A DNA stretch of 8,071 bases from Rhodobacteraceae bacterium UBA3087 (GTDB lineage Bacteria > Pseudomonadota > Alphaproteobacteria > Rhodobacterales > Rhodobacteraceae), in contig DFBF01000283.1 of NCBI GenBank assembly GCA_002367285.1, positions 1-8,071 of the forward strand. Reading direction: 5' to 3'. Below the pieces are notes generated by a model that had not been told where the DNA came from, made no database searches, and saw only the letters and a list, made by a program, of their open reading frames with translations. Of the stretch, positions 1-6,143 are shown one piece after another. Positions within the stretch are counted from its first letter, which is position 1. Each line of letters begins with the position of its first letter. The translations under genes were made by a program, and so were the position numbers.

Positions 1-117
1 GACCGGGAAAAACCGATGGCTATGCCTGCGGGCGTGCCGAACCAGCCACCGCAACAACAGGAAAAGCGCCGTCAGACCGACTGGATGGGCAACGTGCGCA
101 GAGGAAAATGGTTCTGA
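1..117 (+). CDS. Phage terminase large subunit, C-terminal end (partial)
   Basis: Frame 1 is open from the window edge and ends with TGA at 115-117, giving 38 residues of a C-terminal tail. The tail is rich in Pro and Gln (GVPNQPPQQQ) and closes with the basic, Trp-containing segment DWMGNVRRGKWF. Large terminases of the lambda gpA type often end in such a basic Trp/Gly tail, and the gene directly before a gpW-portal pair is normally the terminase that packages DNA through the portal. No ATPase or nuclease motif lies inside the window, so the call rests on position and tail composition. The stop is 3 bases before the next start, consistent with one transcript and translational coupling. Confidence 0.7.
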   Translation, partial: DREKPMAMPAGVPNQPPQQQEKRRQTDWMGNVRRGKWF

Positions 118-120
118 GAT

Positions 121-327
121 ATGGCATACACGCAAACCGAACTTGATGCTCTGAAGGCAGCATTTGCTGCAGGCGTGTTGCGCCTGACCTATGATGGCAA
201 GTCTGTCGAACACGGCAGCGCCGAGGACATGCTGCGCCGCATCCGCGTGATCGAGAGCGAGATTGCACAAGCGGGCGGCAAACCTCTGCCCGTGGCCGGT
301 TTTGCCTCCATCCACAGGATGCGCTGA
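121..327 (+). CDS. gpW-like phage head-tail joining protein
   Basis: This 68-residue protein has the size and layout of lambda gpW (68 aa): an N-terminal helix (ELDALKAAFAAGVLRLTYDG), a short strand pair around TYDGKSVEHGS, then a second helix (AEDMLRRIRVIESEIAQ). gpW-family proteins bind below the portal after DNA packaging and help form the surface to which tails attach. The order terminase – gpW – portal is the same as A-W-B in lambda. The ATG at 121 lies 3 bases after the terminase stop. The purine stretch at 101-108 is too far upstream for a normal ribosome site, so translation is probably coupled to the upstream gene. The stop overlaps the portal ATG by one base. Confidence 0.85.
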   Translation: MAYTQTELDALKAAFAAGVLRLTYDGKSVEHGSAEDMLRRIRVIESEIAQAGGKPLPVAGFASIHRMR

Positions 328-1853
328 TGAAACAAACCCCACCTAATGTGCGCTGGGGGCTGCTGGACGCCGCCATTTCCAGTATCGCACCTCGCACGGC
401 CTCTCGGCGTTACGCCGCCCGGGTGGCGATTGCCAACATGCGGCGCGGCTATGACGGGGCGGCACGAGGCCGGGCCACCGACGGTTGGGTGGCGGGCGGC
501 ACATCGGCGGATAGCGAGATTGCCGTGGCCGGGCCGGTGTTGCGGGCGCGCATGCGCGATCTGGTGCGCAATAACGCCATCGCGGCGCAGGCGGTGCAGG
601 TGCTGGTCAACAATATCGTCGGCTCCGGCATTATTCCCCGCGCCAATACCGGCGACGTGGGCCTCGACAAAACGGTTGATCAGCTCTGGCAGCGCTGGGC
701 GGCAGGCTGTGATGCCCATGGGCACACCACGTTTCAGGGGCTGCTGAGCCTTGCGGTGCGCGAGATGATCGAGGGCGGCGATGTGTTTGCGCTCAAGCGC
801 ACGTTGCGGCGCAGATCAAAAGGAGAGGTGCCGCTGCGCGTTGAACTACGCGAGGCCGACCATCTGGATGAAACCCGCATCAACCAGTTGCGCGATGGTT
901 CGGGCATTCGCCAGGGCATCGAATACGACAAGGGCGGTAATCGCGTGGCCTACTGGATGTATCCCCATCACCCGGGCAACACGCTGGTTTCCTCGCAACT
1001 GAGCCCGGTCCGGGTGCGCGCCGACATGGTGGCGCATTTGTTCGAGCGTCAGCGGGTGCAAAACCGCGGCGTGCCCTGGGGCACTCCGGCAATGCGGGCC
1101 ATCCGTGATGTCGATGACTGGCAGAATGCCGAGCTGGTGCGCAAGAAAACCGAAGCCTGCCTTGTCGGCATCGTGTTCGGAGCCGAGGAAGACCAGATGT
1201 CGATCGCCCCCACGGTGCAGGATGCGGACGGTAACCGGGTGGAACAATTCGAGCCGGGGCTGATTGCCTATGCGCGCGGCGGCAAGGACATCAAGTTCAA
1301 CCAGCCCGCCAGCACCGCCGGGGTTTATGAATGGCACCGGGTGCAGCTGCATATCATCGCCGCCGGGTTTCGAGTCCCTTACGCGCTGATGACCGGCGAT
1401 CTGAGCCAGACCAATTTCGCCTCCTCCCGCGTGGGCCTGAATGAATTTCGCCGCATGGTCGCGCAGGCGCAGCACCAGACGGTGATCCCGATGTTTTGTG
1501 CACCCGTCTGGCGCTGGTTCATTGAAATGGCCCAGGTAGCAGGGCTTTTGCCCGCCGACGCGCATATCCCGGCACAATGGACGCCGCCAAGGTTTGAAAG
1601 CGTGAACCCCTTGCAGGATGCACAAGCCGACATGCTCGAAGTGCGGGCCGGGTTTTCCAGCCTGCCGCAGCAGATCGCCCGGCGTGGTCTGGACCCGGAA
1701 ACATTGATCGCCGACTGGGCAGCATTCGCCAAGAAGACCGACGGTCTGGAACTGGTGTTCGACAGCGACCCGCGCCTCGTCAGCAAGGCCGGGCTTGCCC
1801 AGACCAATGATCCCATCCAGCCAACCCCACCGCCGGATCAGGACAACACCTGA
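327..1853 (+). CDS. Phage portal protein, lambda (gpB) family
   Basis: The 508-residue product has the usual length of lambda-family portals. These form the dodecameric ring at one capsid vertex through which DNA enters and leaves. Recognisable family stretches include the N-terminal RRYAARVAIANMRRGYDGA region, VRNNAIAAQAVQVLVNNIVG (roughly residues 80-99), a GDVFALKR segment near 155, a GVPWGTPAMRAIRDVDDWQNAELVRKK helix block near residue 250, and GDLSQTNFASSRVGLNEFRR near 360. The C-terminal tail is Pro/Gln/Asp-rich, as is common. The ATG at 327 has an AGGA at 316-319, 7 bases upstream, and overlaps the gpW stop. No frameshift or internal stop is seen, so this gene looks intact. Confidence 0.93.
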   Translation: MKQTPPNVRWGLLDAAISSIAPRTASRRYAARVAIANMRRGYDGAARGRATDGWVAGGTSADSEIAVAGPVLRARMRDLVRNNAIAAQAVQVLVNNIVGSGIIPRANTGDVGLDKTVDQLWQRWAAGCDAHGHTTFQGLLSLAVREMIEGGDVFALKRTLRRRSKGEVPLRVELREADHLDETRINQLRDGSGIRQGIEYDKGGNRVAYWMYPHHPGNTLVSSQLSPVRVRADMVAHLFERQRVQNRGVPWGTPAMRAIRDVDDWQNAELVRKKTEACLVGIVFGAEEDQMSIAPTVQDADGNRVEQFEPGLIAYARGGKDIKFNQPASTAGVYEWHRVQLHIIAAGFRVPYALMTGDLSQTNFASSRVGLNEFRRMVAQAQHQTVIPMFCAPVWRWFIEMAQVAGLLPADAHIPAQWTPPRFESVNPLQDAQADMLEVRAGFSSLPQQIARRGLDPETLIADWAAFAKKTDGLELVFDSDPRLVSKAGLAQTNDPIQPTPPPDQDNT

Positions 1854-1864
1854 AGGAGATCCAA

Positions 1865-3913
1865 ATGCCTGAAACAACCATCGAACTTCCGGCGCTGAGT
1901 CGGGAGGCGCAGCTGCGCGCGGATACCGTGGATGAAGCCGCCCGCACGGTTGAAATCACCTGGACGACCGGCGCAACCGTGCGACGCAATCGATTGTTCC
2001 AGGATGCAATCGACGAAGAACTCTCGGTCGATCCGAATGCTGTGCGCCTTGAGCGGCTGAATGCGGGTGCGCCGTTTCTGAACACCCACCGGGCCGGATC
2101 GCTCGAGTCCGTGCTTGGTGTGGTGGAGACAGGTTCTGCCCGCATTGAAAATGGTCTGGGCACGGCCACCATCCGCTTTTCCGAGCGCGCCGATGTGGAA
2201 CCGGTGTTCCGCGACATCGCCGCCGGGATCATCCGCAACGTCTCGGTCGGCTACCGGGTCCACCGCTATGACATTGAGAAACGCGATGGCGCGCCGGAAC
2301 TGTGGCGCGCGGTGGATTGGGAACCGCTGGAGATTTCCGCCGTCCCGATCGGTGCCGATCCCGGCGCGCAAGTTCGGGGTGGCGACACGCTGGAAACCGC
2401 CAGCAACGCCTGTGTCCTGGCCCGGCAGGTCGACTTGAGCGGTGCGCGCCCCACTGAACACACTAAAATCACGAAAGGAAAAGACATGCCGAAGAGCAAG
2501 AATGCGACGGGCAGTGAAACTACCGACACCGTTCGCAATGAAGATGCAGATCAATCCCGCACTTCTGAGACCACGGCGCAGACGCCTGCGCCGGAAACAC
2601 GGAGCACGCCCAACCCGGACGCCATCCGCACCGAAGAACGCCAGCGGGCGGCCGAAATCATGACCCTGTGCCGCCGTCATGATCTTGATGGTCTGGCCGC
2701 TGACCTGATCGGGCGCGGGGTTACCCTTGATGCCGCCCGGACCGAGATCCTCGACAAGATCGCGGATGCCGACCCGCTGAAAGGCCGGGTGCATGAACCG
2801 GGCCCCGCCAGCGCCCGTGACACCGGCAATGCCGACTCTGCCTATCGGGACGCCGTGGCACAGGCCCTCCTCCACCGCCACAATCCCGGCAGCCATGAAC
2901 TGACCAGCACCGGGCGGGATTTTCGTGGCATGTCGCTGATCGAACTGGCGCGCCACGCACTGGAACGCCACGGGCGATCCACTCGCGGCATGTCACGGCT
3001 CGAGTTGGCCGGTGAGGCTCTGGGCACCCGCGCCGCCGGTTCCATGTCCACCTCCGACTTTCCGGCGATCCTTGCCAATGTGGCCAACAAGACCCTGCGT
3101 CAGGCCTATGCCAGCAGCCCGCGCACCTTTGCCGCCTGGGCGCGCCGCGCTGCCATCACCGATTTCAAACCGGTCAGCCGCACACAGATTGCCGGTGCGC
3201 CCGATCTCGAGAAGGTGCTGGACAGCGGAGAGTTCAAATATGGATCGATTGGCGAGGGCAAGGAGACCTATGCGCTGGCCACCTATGGTCGGATCGTTGC
3301 GATCACCCGGCAAGTGCTGATCAATGATGATCTCGATGCCTTCACCCGCATTCCCTCTGCCTTCGGGGCGGCCGCCGCCGATCTGGAAAGCGATGTCGTC
3401 TATGCGATCCTGACCCAGAACCCGAATATGGCTGATAACAAGGCGCTGTTTCATGCCAGCCACGGCAACCTTGGCACCGCGGCGGGTGTGACGGAAACGG
3501 CGCTGGGCGAGGCATACCGCAAGTTCGGCTCCCAAAAGGGCCTCGAAGGCCGGCTGATCTCGATCCTGCCAAGCTACATCATCACACCCCCGGGCACCCG
3601 GGCCATCGAGGCGCGCAAGCAGATGACCCAGACGACACCCGCCGCGACAGCGGATGTGAACACCTTTGCCGGGCGATTGCAGGTGATCGAGGAGCCGCGC
3701 CTCATTCCCTCCTCGGGCACTGATCCGTGGTTCCTTGCCGCTGATCCAGGCCGGGTGGACACCGTTGAATACGCCTATCTCGATGGTCAGGAGGGCGTCT
3801 ACACCGAGACCCGGACCGGCTTTGAGGTGGACGGCATCGAGATCAAGGCGCGGCATGATTTCGCGGCCAAGGCAATCGACTGGCGCGGGCTGTTCAAGAA
3901 CGCCGGTGTTTAA
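1865..3913 (+). CDS. Prohead protease / major capsid protein fusion
   Basis: A single 682-residue chain joins two capsid functions. Residues about 1-175 look like a prohead maturation serine protease. FLNTH carries the likely catalytic His75 and NVSVGYRV the likely Ser127, followed by WEPLEISAVPIGADP, a typical end of this fold. Residues about 208-345 are highly charged and rich in Ser/Thr/Pro, then helical (EERQRAAEIMTLCRRH), as expected of a scaffold or delta-like segment. Residues about 390-682 are the capsid shell subunit (TSDFPAILANVANKTLRQAY, then a C-terminal KARHDFAAKAIDWRGLFKN). Such single-gene protease-capsid fusions are known in alphaproteobacterial phages. A strong Shine-Dalgarno, AAGGAGA at 1853-1859, precedes the ATG. 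A second well-formed ribosome site lies inside the gene at codon 208 and could yield a separate 475-residue scaffold-capsid chain. Confidence 0.9.
   Translation: MPETTIELPALSREAQLRADTVDEAARTVEITWTTGATVRRNRLFQDAIDEELSVDPNAVRLERLNAGAPFLNTHRAGSLESVLGVVETGSARIENGLGTATIRFSERADVEPVFRDIAAGIIRNVSVGYRVHRYDIEKRDGAPELWRAVDWEPLEISAVPIGADPGAQVRGGDTLETASNACVLARQVDLSGARPTEHTKITKGKDMPKSKNATGSETTDTVRNEDADQSRTSETTAQTPAPETRSTPNPDAIRTEERQRAAEIMTLCRRHDLDGLAADLIGRGVTLDAARTEILDKIADADPLKGRVHEPGPASARDTGNADSAYRDAVAQALLHRHNPGSHELTSTGRDFRGMSLIELARHALERHGRSTRGMSRLELAGEALGTRAAGSMSTSDFPAILANVANKTLRQAYASSPRTFAAWARRAAITDFKPVSRTQIAGAPDLEKVLDSGEFKYGSIGEGKETYALATYGRIVAITRQVLINDDLDAFTRIPSAFGAAAADLESDVVYAILTQNPNMADNKALFHASHGNLGTAAGVTETALGEAYRKFGSQKGLEGRLISILPSYIITPPGTRAIEARKQMTQTTPAATADVNTFAGRLQVIEEPRLIPSSGTDPWFLAADPGRVDTVEYAYLDGQEGVYTETRTGFEVDGIEIKARHDFAAKAIDWRGLFKNAGV
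2474..2488 (+). promoter_or_regulatory. Internal ribosome binding site and in-frame ATG inside the protease/capsid gene
   Basis: The sequence AAAGGAAAAGACATG places an AGGA core 6 bases before an in-frame ATG at 2486 (Met208). It falls exactly between the protease domain and the scaffold/capsid part. Initiation here would give a 475-residue chain ending at 3913. Lambda uses the same idea: its scaffold Nu3 starts in frame within the protease gene C. A virion needs several hundred shell subunits and few proteases, so a second start makes sense of the fusion. That the site is used is inference. Confidence 0.5.
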
Positions 3914-3955
3914 GAAGCTGGCAAGGCTCTGTTGATTTTCTCTGCAATCTAAAGC

Positions 3956-3987
3956 TACTCTGCTCTCTTAATACGGAGAGCAGAGTA
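3956..3987 (+). promoter_or_regulatory. 12-bp perfect hairpin covering the ribosome site of the DUF6884 gene
   Basis: TACTCTGCTCTC (3956-3967) and GAGAGCAGAGTA (3976-3987) are perfectly complementary, with an 8-base loop TTAATACG. The right arm ends one base before the TTG start of the next gene and contains the only plausible Shine-Dalgarno (GGAG, 3975-3978). In RNA the stem would hide the ribosome site. In DNA the palindrome could be a repressor operator. No U-run follows, so it is not a standard terminator for the capsid gene. Confidence 0.6.
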
Positions 3988-4419
3988 TTGAAGGAATTGA
4001 GAAAAATCTATCTGGTGTCATGCGTTGCCGGAAAAATGTCCAGTCCAACAGAAGCCGGAAGACTTTATACTTCACCCTGGTTCTTGATGGCACGCGGTCT
4101 TGTTAAGAAAACTGACCAACCATGGTTCATCCTGTCCGCAAAATACGGTCTTGTTTCACCCGACACTGTGATCCCGCCATACGAGCAAACGCTGAATAAC
4201 ATGGGAGTTGTTGATCGTCGCGCTTGGGCAAATCGGGTTCAAAAACAGATGGATGAAATGTTGCCAGATGCGGATGAAGTCGTTGTTCTTGCCGGTGTAA
4301 GATACCGTGAAAACCTGATGACTTACCTTCGATGCAGATTTCCGAGAGTATCAATTCCAATGGAAGGCCTGCAGATTGGTCGGCAGCTAAGCTGGATGAA
4401 AAATGCAGAGGCAATCTGA
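3988..4419 (+). CDS. DUF6884-family protein (cassette 1, first gene)
   Basis: This 143-residue protein matches the DUF6884 pattern along nearly its whole length. It shows YLVSC with a downstream Lys (residues 8-16), LYTSPWF (27-33), FILSAKYGLVSPD (48-59) followed by IPPYEQTL, a conserved Trp at 80, VVVLAG with Tyr106 (98-106), and IPMEGLQIGRQLSWM (123-137) at the end. No biochemical role is established for the domain; the Cys/Lys and SAKYGL motifs suggest a small alpha/beta enzyme fold. The TTG start is chosen because no ATG or GTG occurs upstream in frame near the motif and GGAG lies 9 bases before it. GC is about half by eye, below the flanking phage genes. It overlaps the next gene by 17 bases, so the two are probably translated together. 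It is not a virion gene by sequence. Confidence 0.75.
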   Translation: MKELRKIYLVSCVAGKMSSPTEAGRLYTSPWFLMARGLVKKTDQPWFILSAKYGLVSPDTVIPPYEQTLNNMGVVDRRAWANRVQKQMDEMLPDADEVVVLAGVRYRENLMTYLRCRFPRVSIPMEGLQIGRQLSWMKNAEAI

Positions 4420-5104
4420 TATCGAGGCCTTCTATCGGCTTCTCGAACAACTGGAATTTCGAATGGGCGGTCGTCGGCGGCTTGGCGACTGTCATGGTAG
4501 AATGCCATGGCCGGAACGTGGTGTGTATTTCTTTTTCGAACCAGGTGAAAACCGCTTGAGCCCGGAAAATTCAACAAGAGTTGTTCGAGTTGGCACGCAT
4601 GCACTGAAGGCCGGTTCACGCACGATGATCTGGAAACGATTGAGCCAACACCGGGGCACAGCAAACCCATATGGCGGGAACCATCGAGGGTCGATTTTCC
4701 GACTGTTGATCGGGCAAGCGTTGATGCACCGCGACCCCTCGCTGAAATTCCCCAGCTGGGGGCGCGGTTCAAGTGCATCGAGAGAAATTCGCCAAAGCGA
4801 AAGACCGCTCGAACAAAAGGTCAGTGATTTTCTTGGCGAGATGACCCTTGTTGTTCTTCCGATCACCGACCCGGCGGGACCGAATAGTCTGAGGGGCCTG
4901 ATAGAGCAAAATTCGATATCACTGCTAAGCGGCTATGAGAATGACATACACGATCAGCCCAGCGAATGTTGGCTGGGGTCATACAGCGGGCGTAAAAGAG
5001 TGAGAAACTCGGGACTCTGGAATAACAATCATGTCGATGAAGGCTATGATCCCGCGTTCTTGGACGTGATGGAAACACTAGTGACTAACGCCAATATCAA
5101 CTGA
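4403..5104 (+). CDS. GIY-YIG-like nuclease-family protein (cassette 1, second gene)
   Basis: The 233-residue product carries a pattern consistent with a divergent GIY-YIG nuclease. RGVYFFFEPGE holds the GVY element (40-42) and VVRVGTH the second strand (60-66, in place of YIG). The WKRLSQHRG segment supplies Arg79 and His83. RGLIEQNSISLLS near 164-176 offers a candidate catalytic Glu168. A conserved-looking C-terminal block follows: PSECWLGSYS (186-195), SGLWNNNHVDEGYDPAFLD (203-221). GIY-YIG enzymes cut DNA in repair, restriction and mobile-element homing; the substrate here is unknown. The ATG at 4403 has only a weak ribosome site (GGATG) and lies inside the end of the DUF6884 gene, indicating coupling. 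The gene is followed by a terminator that closes the cassette. The family assignment is moderately sure; catalytic activity is inferred. Confidence 0.65.
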   Translation: MQRQSDIEAFYRLLEQLEFRMGGRRRLGDCHGRMPWPERGVYFFFEPGENRLSPENSTRVVRVGTHALKAGSRTMIWKRLSQHRGTANPYGGNHRGSIFRLLIGQALMHRDPSLKFPSWGRGSSASREIRQSERPLEQKVSDFLGEMTLVVLPITDPAGPNSLRGLIEQNSISLLSGYENDIHDQPSECWLGSYSGRKRVRNSGLWNNNHVDEGYDPAFLDVMETLVTNANIN

Positions 5105-5130
5105 CACAACGATCCAAAACGACACGTTTC

Positions 5131-5155
5131 GGGCGGCCATTTGGTCGCCTTTTTC
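5131..5155 (+). terminator. Rho-independent terminator after cassette 1
   Basis: GGCGGCCA (5132-5139) pairs with TGGTCGCC (5142-5149) with a single G-U pair, leaving an ATTT tetraloop if the last A-T pair opens. Five Ts follow directly (5150-5154). It lies 27 bases after the nuclease-gene stop and 23 bases before the decoration-protein start. Downstream late genes need antitermination, leaky readthrough or their own promoter. The terminator may belong to the cassette or to the original phage gene junction. Confidence 0.75.
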
Positions 5156-5177
5156 GTTCTAATGAGAGGAAATCACC

Positions 5178-5513
5178 ATGAAAAACTACGTTTCCGCAGG
5201 CGATCGCCTGCCCTTCACCTCCGGTGCCGATATTGCCTCGGGCGACGCAGTACAGCTTGGCGCGCTGTTCGGTGTGGCCACCGGCGACATTGCCACAGGC
5301 GAAGACGGCACCATCAAATTGACCGGTATTTTCGATCTAACCAAAGCGCCGTCGCAGTCCTGGGCCGTCGGGGTTAAAATCTATTGGGACGCCACCAACC
5401 TGTGGGCCACGACCACGGCCACCAGCAACACTCTGATTGGTGCTGCGGCAGCTGCTGTCGGTGGTGGCGCGTCTGAAACCACGGGCCGCGTGCGCCTCAA
5501 CGGCACAGTCTGA
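5178..5513 (+). CDS. DUF2190-family capsid decoration (cement) protein
   Basis: The 111-residue protein has the family's usual size and motifs: an N-terminal MKNYVSAGDRLPFTS followed by IASGDAVQLGALFGVATGDIATGEDG, then a beta-rich, Ala/Gly/Thr-rich body ending in GRVRLNGTV. DUF2190 proteins bind the outside of the mature capsid and stabilise it. The family sits downstream of major capsid genes in many phages; here cassette 1 separates the two. The ATG at 5178 has a clear ribosome site GAGAGGA (5164-5170), 7 bases upstream. The stop TGA shares its last A with the ATG of the next, broken, gene, so the original operon was translationally coupled. The gene appears intact. Confidence 0.88.
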   Translation: MKNYVSAGDRLPFTSGADIASGDAVQLGALFGVATGDIATGEDGTIKLTGIFDLTKAPSQSWAVGVKIYWDATNLWATTTATSNTLIGAAAAAVGGGASETTGRVRLNGTV

Positions 5514-5584
5514 TGAATCCGATCGACAACGCTCTGGCCGTGATGTTCGCAAATCCCGTCATGGCCAGGGACGCTGTCTGGTAA
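5513..5584 (+). pseudogene. Truncated head-tail connector gene (first 23 codons only)
   Basis: An ATG overlapping the decoration-protein stop opens a frame that reads MNPIDNALAVMF, then ANPVMARDAVW, and ends at TAA 5582-5584. That opening resembles the start of the small head-tail joining/completion proteins that follow DUF2190 genes in related prophages; those proteins are about 100 residues. Only the first fifth remains. The sequence right after the break belongs to a different gene in another frame, so this looks like the left end of a deletion rather than a point mutation. The family assignment comes from position and the opening motif. Confidence 0.55.
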
Positions 5585-5585
5585 C

Positions 5586-6032
5586 CGGACCTACCCGACC
5601 AGCAGCGACAGCATCAATGCCACAGCCTTCATCTGGAGCAATGCCCCGGAAATCATCAACGCCCATGATCGCGGCGCGCTGATCCGCTCGAAATCCGGGT
5701 TCTGGCTGGCCATCCCAACCGAGGCCGCCGGAAAGGGCCGTGGTGGCGCGCGCCTGACACCGGGGGAATGGGAGCGCCGCCGGGGTATACGGCTGCGGTT
5801 CATCTACCGACGCAACGGTCCCAGTCTTCTGGTGGCCGAAAAGGCGCGGATCAACACGCGGGGGCTGGCTGTGGCCTCGCGCTCGAAAACCGGACGCGGG
5901 CAGGTCAGCGCACCGATTTTCCTGTTGGTGCGGCAGGTGAAACTGCACAAACGGCTCGACTTGGCGCGGGATGCGGAAAGGATGGCGGGAAAGGTACCGG
6001 GGTTGATTGTGGAGAAGTGGGTGGGGGGTTAG
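5586..6032 (+). pseudogene. DUF6441-family minor tail protein, N-terminus missing
   Basis: From 5586 the frame encodes 148 residues up to TAG 6030-6032 that match the body of DUF6441 phage tail proteins. They read RTYPTSSDSINATAFIWSNA, then PEIINAHDRGALIRSKSGFWLAIPTEAA, a region with RFIYRRNGPSLLVAE, a Gly/Arg-rich stretch, and PIFLLVRQVKLHKRLDL near the end. The family's usual first 60-70 residues are absent. In this frame an in-frame stop lies at 5541-5543 and no credible start precedes the homologous part. An ATG at 5832 would make only the last 66 residues. The coding sequence itself has no internal stop, so the damage looks recent. Its left edge coincides with the end of the truncated connector gene. 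Confidence 0.75.
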
Positions 6033-6143
6033 GAATGTGGCGCATAAGTTACTGTCCACAATAGGTAAAACAACGGATTCCGGGTCTTCTCTGTACGTGC
6101 AACATGCACGAACGGTTCTGGCGGTGTTTTTGCGTCTTCATGC
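6033..6143. other. Junction between the DUF6441 remnant and cassette 2
   Basis: This 111-base noncoding stretch lies between two convergent genes. It contains a 6-bp inverted repeat, CGTGCA-ACA-TGCACG (6096-6110), without a T-run on either strand, so it is at best a weak terminator for the - strand NYN gene. No start codon with a ribosome site and no recognisable phage gene fragment is seen. The left insertion boundary of cassette 2 probably falls here. Confidence 0.4.

Noticed and set aside
846..1877. Long open frame on the - strand (343 codons) opposite the portal gene
   Set aside because: It is a GC-driven shadow of the portal frame. It reads as a low-complexity His/Gly/Arg-rich protein with no family pattern, while the + strand has a clear portal.
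1838..2971. Long open frame on the - strand (377 codons) opposite the protease/capsid gene
   Set aside because: Antisense shadow of a GC-rich gene; no ribosome site or recognisable domain.
2993..3856. 287-codon - strand frame opposite the capsid domain
   Set aside because: Same reason: composition follows from the capsid codons on the + strand.
4323..4866. Overlapping - strand frames in cassette 1
   Set aside because: The + strand frames here carry conserved motifs; the antisense frames carry none.
5117..5129. AAACG-ACA-CGTTT inverted repeat just before the cassette 1 terminator
   Set aside because: The 5-bp AT-rich stem is too weak to call; chance occurrence is likely.
5768..6064. Alternative + strand frame of 98 codons over the DUF6441 remnant
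   Set aside because: The frame starting at 5586 matches DUF6441; this overlapping frame is Gly-rich with no family pattern.
6096..6110. CGTGCA-ACA-TGCACG inverted repeat as terminator of the NYN gene
   Set aside because: The stem is only 6 bp and no T-run follows on the - strand, so terminator function cannot be supported.
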